Both the position numbers and the translations under genes were made by a program. The notes beneath the pieces were generated by a model. It did not search any database. It was not told the origin of the DNA and was given only the letters and a program-made list of their open reading frames with translations. Shown here in pieces: positions 1 to 8,468 of a DNA stretch of 52,192 bases. This stretch comes from Deltaproteobacteria bacterium. Its GTDB lineage: Bacteria; Desulfobacterota; GWC2-55-46. The stretch's first letter is position 1, and every line of letters starts with the position of its first letter. The DNA is taken from positions 82,572 to 134,763 of the forward strand of contig JACPGB010000056.1 of NCBI GenBank assembly GCA_016182655.1, read 5' to 3'.

Positions 1-1139
1 TCCCTGGTGTCGGCTATGAGGTCAACGAGCGTCCCATTGCCCGGCTCAATGCAGATGTTACTCATCCTTATTATCGGGAGCCCTCCCCAGCCCTCGCCCC
101 TCATCGAGCCGTTTGAGGAGCCTCCAATGGAAGGGGCCGTCTCGCGCGAGGTGAGGTAACCCGTAAAGACGCCGCCCCTGACGAGGTCGACCCTTTGCGC
201 CCTCACCCCCTCGTCGTCATACCTGTAGCTCCCGGCGCCGCCGGGCTCGTTAGGGTCCGCGTATATGTTCACTACCGGGGAGCCGTATTTGAACGAGCCG
301 AGCTTGTCGATTGTCAGGAAGCTCCCGCCGGCGAAGCCGAGCTCGGCGCCGAGCACACGGTCGAGCTCGGCGGGGTGGCCGCACGACTCGTGTATCTGGA
401 GCGCGAGCTGAGGGCCGTCTATTATTATGTCCCTCGCGCCTGACGGGCATTCGCGCGCGGATACGAGGGAGCGGGCCTCGTCAAGCACCCTCGGGAGGTT
501 GCCCATGAAGTCGAGCTCGTCTATGAGTTCGTAGCCTCTGGTGGCGAAGAGCCCGTGGTGGCCGTCCGGGTACGAGCGGACTTGAGCGTCGTTGCCGTCC
601 CCGGCTATCACATGATAGCCGCCGCCGCTCGTCAATATCGTCTGCGCGATGATGGCCCCCTCGGTACTGCAGAACTCCTTTTCCGCCTTCGAGAACTCAA
701 GAAAGGCCTCGGCCGAGGAAATACCTTTTTCCTTCAACGCCGCGCCGGTGACCCCGGCGATAAGAGATATTTTCTTCTCCGGCGGGACGTTGAATGGGTC
801 GATCTTGTAAGGTGTCGAATAACACTCGACGAACGGCTCGGTCTCGGATAAGCGGACCTTATCCGTGTTCACGGAGGAGAAGGTCTTTGCGATTGCGAGC
901 GCCTCTTCGGCGGCCTTCATCGCGAGCGCCTCGTTCACGGCGTTCGTCGCGGCAAATCCCCAGGCACCCTTATATAAGACCCTTATGCCTACCCCGGCGG
1001 AGGTATCCGTAGAGAAGCCTTCGACCTCTCCGTCGAGTGAGAGAAGCGACTCGGTCGTTATCCGCTCGTGTCTTATGTCGGCATAGTCCGCGCCGAGCCT
1101 TTTAAGGCGCGCGAGTACGGAGACGAAGAGCCCCTTCAT
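1..1139 (-). CDS. tldD: TldD-family metalloprotease (3' end cut by window)
   Basis: About 379 codons are present; the C-terminus runs off the left edge. The N-terminal domain is typical of TldD/PmbA proteins. The zinc-protease signature HESCGH lies at about residues 250-255 (nt 375-392), matching the HExxxH motif of TldD, while PmbA/TldE lacks it. In this family TldD and TldE form a heterodimeric protease that degrades unfolded peptides and, in some bacteria, matures ribosomally made peptides. The ATG at 1139 overlaps the stop of the upstream ATP-grasp gene (ATGA), so the two are translationally coupled. A tldE partner is not in the window and would have to lie beyond base 1 or elsewhere. Confidence 0.9.
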   Translation of the reverse strand, partial: MKGLFVSVLARLKRLGADYADIRHERITTESLLSLDGEVEGFSTDTSAGVGIRVLYKGAWGFAATNAVNEALAMKAAEEALAIAKTFSSVNTDKVRLSETEPFVECYSTPYKIDPFNVPPEKKISLIAGVTGAALKEKGISSAEAFLEFSKAEKEFCSTEGAIIAQTILTSGGGYHVIAGDGNDAQVRSYPDGHHGLFATRGYELIDELDFMGNLPRVLDEARSLVSARECPSGARDIIIDGPQLALQIHESCGHPAELDRVLGAELGFAGGSFLTIDKLGSFKYGSPVVNIYADPNEPGGAGSYRYDDEGVRAQRVDLVRGGVFTGYLTSRETAPSIGGSSNGSMRGEGWGGLPIIRMSNICIEPGNGTLVDLIADTR

Positions 1140-2746
1140 GCCCTTGCCCCGGCCCCGACCGCGGGCCCTTTGGCCTTAAGGCCGTCATCGACGAGCCTCA
1201 AGACCGGCATGAGGCCGCCCTGCTGCGCGACGTTCACGACACCCTCCCTCGATACCCTGCCGAGCACGCCCGTGCCGTCCGGGGTGGCTGAAAGCCCGTA
1301 GACGATATTATGGTCCTCGAAACTCAAGACACCGTTCTCAAGCACCGGGAACTTCGCTGTCTCGGGCAACGAGTATTCCTGCACGACCCAGTCACCGCGA
1401 AGCGCCTCGTCGATCGTCCTGTCCCATTCCGAAGGGGCCATGTTCTTCCCGATGGCCACGCCGTAGCCGCCGCAGAGGCGGTCGGGCTTCAATACAAGAG
1501 ATTCCCGCGCGCTCCTTAACAGGCGGACGAGGTCGGCCTCGCGCCCGTCCGGGCCGAGCGTCTTTCTCTCTGCCACGACCCTCGTCCACGGGAGGTGTTT
1601 TTTGAATATGGCGGCGTCCGTCGGGTTGAAATACGCGTCGAACTCTCCGGAGGCCAGGACCTCCCACATCGCCTTGTGGTCGAAGTCTCCGGTAAGGGAC
1701 GAGATGACCTGATTCCTCTCGAAGGCGAGCCTTATGCCTTTTGTATCATCGCCTTCCCGTTCCATCTCGATTATCTCCCTCGCCTCGAAGTTCCTGTAGA
1801 CGATGTCAACCGGCGTGTCCCTGTACCAGACCCCGTCCCTCTTTATATATAACTCCCTCGGGTCGGCGATAAGCGCGTTCACACCTATCGATTTGAGGTA
1901 CTCTACGATGTAGGGCCCCTCGGTGATACCCTCCTCGGCGATCGTGTCCTCCGAGAATATGAAGTTGAGCGTGGGCCGCCCGATGGCGCGCGCGTGTCGC
2001 GCGGCGAGCATATGGAGGAGGTCTCTTGCGTCCGGGCCCCTTGCGACGCGCGGCAACACGCCGAGCCTCTCCTTCAAAAACGGGACTATCACCTCGAGAA
2101 AGAGCCTCTCGGCGGTCGGGCCGTAATGGATGCCGCCGACGGCGCAGGCGTTTATCTCGAATATCGAGATGCGCTCCCGCCAGCCGGGCGCGTCCATGTC
2201 GAGGTGCGCGTCAAGCCTGTACCAGAGCGGGTCGGGCGAGCCGGGGTCTTTCCTTACGGACCTTATCCAGGCCCCTTCCTCCTCCTCGAAGGGAAGGATC
2301 TTTTGAAGCCTGTCGTCCTTGCCCCACGCCCTGCTTATGTATTCCATGCCCCGGTGGAGGGCGTCTGCGGCTCTGCTTAAATACGCCGTCTGTTCATTGG
2401 TGAATACCGACGGGACGAGCATGAGGTGTATAGCCTCGATTACGCCGCCGGTCCGCTGGTAGGTGAAGCCGCGCGCAAGCGACTCGCTTTTAATGATATC
2501 GAATAGCGAGGAGACGGCGGGAGCGCCAAGCGCTGAGACGGCCTCGTTCAGCTTAAGGCGGTAATCATGGGCAAACGCGGGAAGGCTCACGAGGCCCTCC
2601 TTGAAAAACGGGGTCTCGCGCCGGACGACCGAGCCGGGCAAAACAGATATGTCGAGGGGGTCCCGAGGCTCTCCTTCAGGCACATGGTTATCAACTATCA
2701 CAAAGGGGGCCGGGTAGTCAAACCATAAGGGCCGGGAGTTTGACAA
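1136..2746 (-). CDS. circularly permuted ATP-grasp protein (glutathionylspermidine synthase-like fold)
   Basis: The 536-aa protein is cytosolic, with no signal peptide or membrane segment. Residues 417-430 (LVLKPDRLCGGYGV) and the following WVVQEY segment look like the nucleotide-binding lysine and glycine-rich loop of circularly permuted ATP-grasp enzymes. EINACAVGG near residue 197 is another conserved-looking patch. This family ligates a carboxylate to an amine or thiol using ATP, and its substrates are often unknown. The only start I find is a TTG at 2746, because an in-frame stop lies five codons upstream; no strong ribosome site is visible. Its stop overlaps the tldD start, so a peptide-bond-making enzyme is coupled to a peptidase. 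The function is inferred only at fold level. Confidence 0.7.
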   Translation of the reverse strand: MSNSRPLWFDYPAPFVIVDNHVPEGEPRDPLDISVLPGSVVRRETPFFKEGLVSLPAFAHDYRLKLNEAVSALGAPAVSSLFDIIKSESLARGFTYQRTGGVIEAIHLMLVPSVFTNEQTAYLSRAADALHRGMEYISRAWGKDDRLQKILPFEEEEGAWIRSVRKDPGSPDPLWYRLDAHLDMDAPGWRERISIFEINACAVGGIHYGPTAERLFLEVIVPFLKERLGVLPRVARGPDARDLLHMLAARHARAIGRPTLNFIFSEDTIAEEGITEGPYIVEYLKSIGVNALIADPRELYIKRDGVWYRDTPVDIVYRNFEAREIIEMEREGDDTKGIRLAFERNQVISSLTGDFDHKAMWEVLASGEFDAYFNPTDAAIFKKHLPWTRVVAERKTLGPDGREADLVRLLRSARESLVLKPDRLCGGYGVAIGKNMAPSEWDRTIDEALRGDWVVQEYSLPETAKFPVLENGVLSFEDHNIVYGLSATPDGTGVLGRVSREGVVNVAQQGGLMPVLRLVDDGLKAKGPAVGAGARA

Positions 2747-2827
2747 AAGGGACTTCTGTGTTTAACTTGAAGTAGGCTTTTGGGATACGGACGGACCTGG
2801 CGCGGTTTCAAGGAAGGAGGTAAAAGG

Positions 2828-3208
2828 ATGGAATACCAGAAGTTTTTAAGCGACGTGGAGAACCTCGGCTACTTCGACGACCTCGAGACCGCGGACGCGG
2901 CGGTAAAGGCGGTCCTCGGGATACTGGCGAGCTCCATGGAAGAGGAACAGGCGAAAAGGCTCATCGAACGGCTCCCCGAGCCTCTGAGCTACGAGAGGCT
3001 CCGCGGCCACCAGGCGCGCCCCATAGACATCACGATGGAAGAGTATATTTCCGAAATAGGCGCGGAGTTCAACCTGAACGACGACAACGCGAGGGAGCTC
3101 GTCGACACCGTCTTTCACACGACCAAGGAGGCGGTAGGCGAAGACGCCATTACCGAGCTCGAGCTTGACATGCCCTCGGACGTAGCCGAAGAGCTGGAGA
3201 ACGCGTAA
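2828..3208 (+). CDS. DUF2267 family protein
   Basis: The 126-aa acidic, all-helical soluble protein resembles DUF2267, with the characteristic pattern of two related helical halves (a 'LxRLPEPL' segment in the middle, then a second helical bundle). The family has no established biochemical role. The start is set by a strong Shine-Dalgarno AAGGAGG at 2813-2819, nine bases before the ATG; an in-frame ATG-like start 48 bases earlier is less convincing. It is transcribed alone on the plus strand, divergent from the ATP-grasp gene, and followed by a clear hairpin terminator. Confidence 0.8.
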   Translation: MEYQKFLSDVENLGYFDDLETADAAVKAVLGILASSMEEEQAKRLIERLPEPLSYERLRGHQARPIDITMEEYISEIGAEFNLNDDNARELVDTVFHTTKEAVGEDAITELELDMPSDVAEELENA

Positions 3209-3214
3209 AATAAA

Positions 3215-3243
3215 AAAAGGCCTCCCTCGGGAGGCCTTTTTGA
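3215..3243. terminator. intrinsic terminator after the DUF2267 gene, bidirectional
   Basis: GGCCTCCC (3219-3226) pairs with GGGAGGCC (3229-3236). The hairpin is flanked by an A-run on the left and a T-run on the right, so it can stop transcription from either strand, including the long gsp operon coming from the right. Confidence 0.9.
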
Positions 3244-3248
3244 TTTGT

Positions 3249-3257
3249 CCCTTCCTT
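3249..3257 (+). repeat. left 9-bp target-site duplication CCCTTCCTT
   Basis: This 9-mer directly abuts the left 13-bp inverted repeat and is identical to 3789-3797, which abuts the right one. Confidence 0.75.
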
Positions 3258-3788
3258 CACATCTGTCCAAGTAACTTTTTGCAGAGATGAATCCCGTATA
3301 ATTCATAACTCGAAATGGTGCTCGTCCGGCTTATTCGTACCCTCTGCCTGAAGCCTTTTTCAGATCAGCGTACGCATGCGATTTTGTCCGGTGTACTGTG
3401 CCTTTTTCTTTTTTGCCCTGCCGGGCTTTTTTTCGGCATGGGGCTTAGCTCCCTCCGTCCTCCCCCTCCCCGCTCGGCGCGGGGCCAGAGTTCTTCGGAA
3501 GCTATTGAGGTTAGGGTACGAATCGCCTTCGATACTAACTTTGCCAGTCCGGCGAGGACCGCTCGCCACGCCTGAGCGCTTCGCGCGTCTATCCTGCCTC
3601 CGGCTCGCGCGTCACTGCCTCCCTTAAGGTCGCTCACCCCATGCCTGGGGGTTTTGAAAAACAAAAAAGGATTTGGACAGCATATGGACATATTGACAAC
3701 CTCGTTTTTAGATATTTTGAGATTGTCTGTAAAATCAAGAAGTCAACCTGTCCAAAAGCGGGTTTTGGAATTGTTTTGGACAGATGTG
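3258..3788. mobile_element. 531-bp MITE-like insertion with terminal inverted repeats
   Basis: The left end CACATCTGTCCAA (3258-3270) is the exact reverse complement of the right end TTGGACAGATGTG (3776-3788). Both ends are flanked by the same direct 9-mer CCCTTCCTT (3249-3257 and 3789-3797), as expected for a target-site duplication. Extra copies of TTGGACA/TGTCCAA lie inside (about 3674 and 3749). No transposase or convincing gene lies inside; open frames there lack ribosome sites and have low-complexity translations. The right duplication overlaps the stop codon of gspD, so the element landed at the very end of the secretion operon. Confidence 0.8.
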
Positions 3789-3797
3789 CCCTTCCTT
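3789..3797 (+). repeat. right 9-bp target-site duplication CCCTTCCTT
   Basis: This is identical to 3249-3257. It overlaps two bases of the gspD stop codon (3796-3798). Confidence 0.75.
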
Positions 3798-6003
3798 ACT
3801 TCCCTCCGTCCCTTTTCCCGAGCAATTTCTTGAGCCCCTCCAGCCTCTCCGTCACCTCGTTCGTCGCGGTCATCCCGTCCTCTGGGTTCGAGATTATCCT
3901 CGGCGTAAGGAGTATCACGAGCTCCGTCTTGGACGAATTCCTGGAGGTGTACCTGAAAAGCGCGCCCAAAAGAGGTATCTTGCTCAAAAGCGGTATGCCG
4001 GAGGACGAGTCGTCGTTCTTCTCCTGTATGAGCCCGGCTATGACGAGCGTCTCCCTGTCCTTTGCCACGACCGAGGTCTCGGCCTCCCTCTTCGTAAAGG
4101 ACGGATATACGGCGTTGCCGACGGTCCTGTCTGTCGACTTGTCGCTCACCTCCTGCCTTATGGTCATGGCGACCATCCCGCCCTCGGTTATCTGCGGGAT
4201 GACCGTGAGTATGACGCCGGTCTTCCTGTATTCGATGTTCTGGACGACCCCGGCGGTGCCGGTGACCTCGGTCTGCGTGGATTGCGTTGCGACGGGCTCG
4301 TCGCTTCCGACGTTCATCGTCGCCCGCTCGTAGTTCTTTACCACTATGTGCGGGTTGCTGAGCACGTCTACGTCGCCTTCGGAGGCAAGAGCCTGGATGA
4401 CCGAGAAGAAACGGGACGCGTCGGTCGTAAATATCGAGAGGCCCGACGGCGCGGCCACTCCGGCGGGTGTTGAGATGCCGCCGTCCTTGGCCTCCAATAC
4501 CGATGAGACTATGCCCGTCGACTGCTGGACGTTGGTGTTGCCCGAGAGTATCGACCACTGTATGCCGTACTTGGTCGATTCATCGAGTTTCACTTCCGCT
4601 ATGAGCGCGTCGATGAGGACCTGCTTGGGGGGTCTATCAAGCTCCTGTATGGTCGGGAGTATCTCAAGGTACTCCCTCCTCGACGACTGTATGATGAGGG
4701 CGTTGGTCGATTCGTAGATATAGATACGCAACCCATCCCCAACCGGCTCGCCACCCTTCGCAGGGACCGGGGAATCGGCCTTTCCGACATTGACGGCGAT
4801 CCCGCCCGGCGAGGCCGCGACCTGCGTCGGCGCGGAGACCGGTACGGACCTCCTGCCGCCTCCGTACAGGTCCTCGATGAGCCCTTTTATGTTCGAGGCC
4901 TTGTCGTTCTTTACGTAATAGATGTGTATTGAAGAGCCCTCGGTCTCGGTTGCCTTATCGAGCCTCTCTATCCATTCCTTCGCGCCTGTCATAAGCTCGG
5001 GGGTCGAGGACAGGACTATGAGGCTGTTCAGGCGCTCTATCGGCACTATCGCGAGCTGGGGGGTCTCCTTGCCCAATCCCACGGCGGAGAATATCTCGGA
5101 GAGCTCCTTCTTTAAAGTCTTCACGTCCACGCTTTTCACAGGGACGAAGGCGACCTCCATCCTGGCGAAGGCGTCGGAGTCGAGCTCGTTTATAAGGTTA
5201 AGGTGCCCCTTTATGTTGAAGGCCGTGTCTGTCACGAGGAGTGTGTTCGACCTCTGAAGGACCGTCACCGACCCGGCGGGCGAAAGCAGCGGCTTCAATA
5301 CCTGGGAGAGGTCGGAGGCCGGGATGAACTCCACGGGGACGACGAGGTTCATCACCCTGTCGCCCGCCGGTATCTCCTCGGGGTCCCTCCCGGAGTATAT
5401 GTCGAGCGGCCTCTGCCGGGCGCTCTCGGCCCTGACGATTTTATAATATTGACCGGCCTTGACAGCGGCCAGGCCGTTCGCCTCGAGTATCGATTCAAAA
5501 ACCTGGAAGACGTCCTTCCTCTGTATCGGCTTCGACGTCTGTACCGATATCCTCGCGTTTATGCCGGGAGAGATGATGAAGCTCTCGCCCGTAAGCTCGG
5601 TTATGGTGCGGAGGATATCGCGGAGCCCGGCGTCCGAAAAATTAAGGACCGCGGTCCCCTGGACGTCTCCCGGGTTATTATACCGCCCCTGTCTCGGCGC
5701 GTAAGGCTGAAAGAAGGGCCTCTCGGGCGGCTTCACCTGCTCTTCAGCCGCCCCCTCCGGCGTCAAAACCTGCACACCGGCGGGGTTGTCAGCCTCGGTG
5801 ACACTCCCGGCTGTGTTTTGAGGTATCTCGGCCTCCGTCTGTTTCTCCGGGGCTACATCCTCGCCGAGATTGCCCACGGCGTTGTCCTGAACGACGGCTT
5901 CCGCGTCCTCGCCTGCGAGCGCGTAAGTGAAGAACGGGCCTGAAATTAAAATTTGCGCCAGCAACGCTACTGAAAGAAGTCCTGAAAACGGCCTCTGCCT
6001 CAC
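3796..6003 (-). CDS. gspD: type II secretion secretin GspD
   Basis: The 735-aa protein has a signal peptide (about residues 1-30), a low-complexity linker, and periplasmic N-domains from about residue 115 (VLNFSDAGLRDILRTI). The C-terminal secretin domain contains VLIDALIAEVKLDE, a conserved VVKNYERATMNVG patch and the terminal VILLTPRII block. Secretins form the outer-membrane gated channel through which folded proteins leave the periplasm. It is the last gene of a continuous gspE-D series, 32 nt downstream of gspC. The length fits GspD (about 650-750 aa). No pilotin-binding S-domain is obvious. A MITE-like element follows the stop directly. Confidence 0.95.
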   Translation of the reverse strand: MRQRPFSGLLSVALLAQILISGPFFTYALAGEDAEAVVQDNAVGNLGEDVAPEKQTEAEIPQNTAGSVTEADNPAGVQVLTPEGAAEEQVKPPERPFFQPYAPRQGRYNNPGDVQGTAVLNFSDAGLRDILRTITELTGESFIISPGINARISVQTSKPIQRKDVFQVFESILEANGLAAVKAGQYYKIVRAESARQRPLDIYSGRDPEEIPAGDRVMNLVVPVEFIPASDLSQVLKPLLSPAGSVTVLQRSNTLLVTDTAFNIKGHLNLINELDSDAFARMEVAFVPVKSVDVKTLKKELSEIFSAVGLGKETPQLAIVPIERLNSLIVLSSTPELMTGAKEWIERLDKATETEGSSIHIYYVKNDKASNIKGLIEDLYGGGRRSVPVSAPTQVAASPGGIAVNVGKADSPVPAKGGEPVGDGLRIYIYESTNALIIQSSRREYLEILPTIQELDRPPKQVLIDALIAEVKLDESTKYGIQWSILSGNTNVQQSTGIVSSVLEAKDGGISTPAGVAAPSGLSIFTTDASRFFSVIQALASEGDVDVLSNPHIVVKNYERATMNVGSDEPVATQSTQTEVTGTAGVVQNIEYRKTGVILTVIPQITEGGMVAMTIRQEVSDKSTDRTVGNAVYPSFTKREAETSVVAKDRETLVIAGLIQEKNDDSSSGIPLLSKIPLLGALFRYTSRNSSKTELVILLTPRIISNPEDGMTATNEVTERLEGLKKLLGKRDGGK

Positions 6004-6035
6004 ATTTCGACCATCTTAGCCTTTCTCGCGTATTT

Positions 6036-6644
6036 TTATCTGCGCGCCGGCAGAAGCCCGGCGGGTATGTCCCTCGGCTGGTCGTTCCGGCCCGTCCCCC
6101 TCTCGCCGCCGGTCTGCGACCCGCTCATAGTCACCTTCAGCGTCTCGCCGTCCCTTTCAAGCGAGACTCCGCCCTTGCCTATCTCGCGGACGACGAAGCC
6201 CTCTATCGCGTCCCCTACCCTGTAATAGCCGGGTGACTGGTTCGAGTTCGCGAACTCGATGAGCGCGGCCTCTCCGTCGTTAAGGAGCACCGTCCCTGCG
6301 AGTTTGAGCCTCGGCGGAGGCGGCTTCGGAGGGGGAGGAGGGGGCGGCGGCGGCTCCGCCTTCGCCATTTTCGGGGCCTCATACCTCTTTCTGGCGGGGC
6401 TGAAGAGGTCTTTCTCAGCTATAACGTCAAACTCGGCGCGCGATACAGCCTTCATCGCGCCCTCTACCCGGCGGGGGGCTGTTTTTACCCGGGCCTCCCG
6501 GAACTCAAGGGGTTTGGACCATACCGAGTAGATGAAGACCATGGACGCCAAGGACGCGACAACAAGCGCCGGCTTAAGGAGCATGCGTGCCTTGCCGGCC
6601 AACTCCGCGTGGGAAAGGTCAATCGTCCGCTTCAACTTTATCAC
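6036..6644 (-). CDS. gspC: type II secretion inner-membrane coupler GspC
   Basis: The 202-aa protein has a short cytosolic N-terminus, one membrane helix (about residues 26-44) and a conserved EFDVIAEKDLFSP motif. A proline-rich linker (nine consecutive Pro, then KPPPP) leads into the homology-region domain (LKLAGTVLLNDGEAALIE). GspC links the inner-membrane platform to the secretin. It lacks a PDZ or coiled-coil domain at the C-terminus, which instead ends in a basic/polar tail. The start overlaps gspM by 26 nt. Here gspC sits next to gspD but after gspM rather than at the head of the operon, an order seen in some deltaproteobacterial-type systems. Confidence 0.85.
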   Translation of the reverse strand: MIKLKRTIDLSHAELAGKARMLLKPALVVASLASMVFIYSVWSKPLEFREARVKTAPRRVEGAMKAVSRAEFDVIAEKDLFSPARKRYEAPKMAKAEPPPPPPPPPKPPPPRLKLAGTVLLNDGEAALIEFANSNQSPGYYRVGDAIEGFVVREIGKGGVSLERDGETLKVTMSGSQTGGERGTGRNDQPRDIPAGLLPARR

Positions 6645-7194
6645 CCGCCTTGATCATCCCGTCGACGATAAAGACCGCGTCGATCGTCCCACGGTCGTCG
6701 ATTCGCCTTATCTTTATAGAGCTTACGCCCGACATCTCCTTGGATGCGTAGATGTCGTAGAGGAGGTCCTTTAAAACGCCGGTCCTCCCGCGCGCCTGGA
6801 ACTCTATCGGCACGCGGACGTATCCGTTCTCAGGGACCGAAGGCAGACGCCTCTTCGAGACGAGCTCGACACCCCTCTTTGAGGCCGCCTCCCGGAACGA
6901 CCCTTCGATGAGGGAGGCCGCCTTGGCGGCGGAGGAAGACCTTACAAGCCCCTTTTCCAGCTCGTCGAACCTCGCCCTTACTTCGCTCTCCCGGCCCTGC
7001 AGTCCCGCGCTCTTTTCCAAAAGGACGGCGGCATCCGAATATTCCCGCATTCTTTCTCCTATCCTGCCTTCGATGTATTTATGGTATTTGTAGAGGTAAA
7101 ATGACGCTATGACGGCCAGGACCGCAACGAGCGGCCTTATCCGCATTGAAGAGATACGCGGCATCAGATCCCGGATACCCGTCATCGCTTTCAT
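6619..7194 (-). CDS. gspM: GspM/PilO-like type II secretion assembly protein
   Basis: The 191-aa protein has one N-terminal membrane helix (about residues 22-38), a coiled-coil stretch (about 45-80) and a small alpha/beta periplasmic domain. GspM/PilO proteins have this arrangement and partner with GspL in the inner-membrane platform. Sequence similarity within the family is low, so the assignment rests on architecture and on its place directly after gspL, with which it overlaps by 4 nt (ATGA). It also overlaps gspC. Confidence 0.75.
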   Translation of the reverse strand: MKAMTGIRDLMPRISSMRIRPLVAVLAVIASFYLYKYHKYIEGRIGERMREYSDAAVLLEKSAGLQGRESEVRARFDELEKGLVRSSSAAKAASLIEGSFREAASKRGVELVSKRRLPSVPENGYVRVPIEFQARGRTGVLKDLLYDIYASKEMSGVSSIKIRRIDDRGTIDAVFIVDGMIKAGDKVEADD

Positions 7195-8468
7195 CTGTTT
7201 TCCTTCGCGTTGCGGTAGGCAACGGCCTTTGCCCTCATCCTGAAGCGCTCCGTTCCTTCGGACCTCGTTACAGGGCCGGTGAACTCGAGCCCTTCCACCA
7301 GGCCGCTCCCTTCGAGCTTAAGGAAAAAACCCGAGGCGTCCCTGGATAGGCCTTCGATTGCGACTTCTCCGGTTGCGCGCGATTCAAACGAGGTGATATG
7401 CGTTTCCGCCGGTGCGGCCTCGGTCAGCGCCTTCAATAGTTCGAGCTGGACGAGCGTGGAGCCCTTTACCCGCTCAAGCGCAAGGACCGCGCCGCCCATC
7501 TCTTTAAGCCGCGCCACGCCGGGTTTTTGCGACTCTCTCTCGCCGGAGAGGGCCGAGACGTTTCTTCCGACCCTCCAGAGGTCGAAGTGGTCCTTAAGCG
7601 GGACCGATATGACCGAGAGCGCGAGGAGAGCGGCCGCCGCGTACCCGAGCCCCGCGCCCGAACGGGGCGAGCCCCGCCTTCTGAAAAAAAGGGCGCGCCC
7701 GTCTTTCAAGACAGACTCTGCCGCGCCGTAGGCGACGAGGCGGGGCGTGTCGGCCCCTCCCTCGGTTGTCCTTACAGGGATGCCCGGCGACGGGACCTCA
7801 GCCGAACCGCACGACAAAAGGCTCTCCGTAGCCCTCCCCTTGCGGCGCGAACGGTCCGCGACCGCCGTCTCTATTGCCGTAGCCAAATCCCTTCCATTCC
7901 GCACCGAGATCGATGAGTACGGAAAACCGCCCTCGAAGAAATCGACATGCCCTCTCTCTCCTCCGCTTACGACGCAGGCGTTGACCGTGCTCTCGTTATG
8001 AGACCGGAGCGCCGCGCTTAAGGCTACCGCCCTCGGGAGCACTGAGACCTCTCCGCACCCGGCCTCCCTGAATACTTGCTCGGTCTCTTCTATAACGCTT
8101 TTTCGCGCTACCGCGATGAGCACCGAGAAGACCCCCTTTTTCCTCTCCGTTACCATCCAGCAATACGCCGCCTCATCCGGCGCGCACGGCAGATGGCGCT
8201 CTATCTCGAAACCGACGGCCGATTCAAGGGCCGCGTCACTGCCCGCCGGGACCTCCATGACCCTTAACGCCACATCCTGTATGGAGACGGCGAGCGGGCA
8301 TTGACCGAGCCGTTTGCCGCTGATGTAATCCCTTACGCGCTCCGCTTTCTCGTGGACGGCCCCTTCGCTTATCGTGAAGCTCCCCGCGACACGCGCCTTC
8401 GATAGAGAAGTCTTAAGATGCACGACCTCCCAGCGGGCGTTCCCCATGTCGATGCCGATAGCGTCCAT
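7191..8468 (-). CDS. gspL: GspL/PilM-like actin-fold platform protein
   Basis: The 425-aa protein begins with an actin/PilM-type fold (DAIGIDMGNARWEVVHL; later AVSIQDVALRVMEVP and IERHLP). A single membrane helix follows near residues 270-290 (GLGYAAAALLALSVISVPL), then a periplasmic ferredoxin-like domain. GspL anchors the GspE ATPase to the membrane and pairs with GspM. The ATG shares one base with the gspK stop, and the stop overlaps gspM. Family similarity is modest but gene order is decisive. Confidence 0.85.
   Translation of the reverse strand: MDAIGIDMGNARWEVVHLKTSLSKARVAGSFTISEGAVHEKAERVRDYISGKRLGQCPLAVSIQDVALRVMEVPAGSDAALESAVGFEIERHLPCAPDEAAYCWMVTERKKGVFSVLIAVARKSVIEETEQVFREAGCGEVSVLPRAVALSAALRSHNESTVNACVVSGGERGHVDFFEGGFPYSSISVRNGRDLATAIETAVADRSRRKGRATESLLSCGSAEVPSPGIPVRTTEGGADTPRLVAYGAAESVLKDGRALFFRRRGSPRSGAGLGYAAAALLALSVISVPLKDHFDLWRVGRNVSALSGERESQKPGVARLKEMGGAVLALERVKGSTLVQLELLKALTEAAPAETHITSFESRATGEVAIEGLSRDASGFFLKLEGSGLVEGLEFTGPVTRSEGTERFRMRAKAVAYRNAKENR

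Noticed and set aside
3315-3660. Possible structured RNA (tmRNA-like or tRNA-like) in the gap after the DUF2267 gene
   Set aside because: No acceptor stem, T-arm or tag reading frame could be found; the region is explained as the interior of an inserted element.
3365-3691. Minus-strand 108-codon frame inside the MITE-like element
   Set aside because: No ribosome site, basic low-complexity translation, and it lies within a short element with paired ends. It could be re-examined if copies elsewhere preserve the frame.
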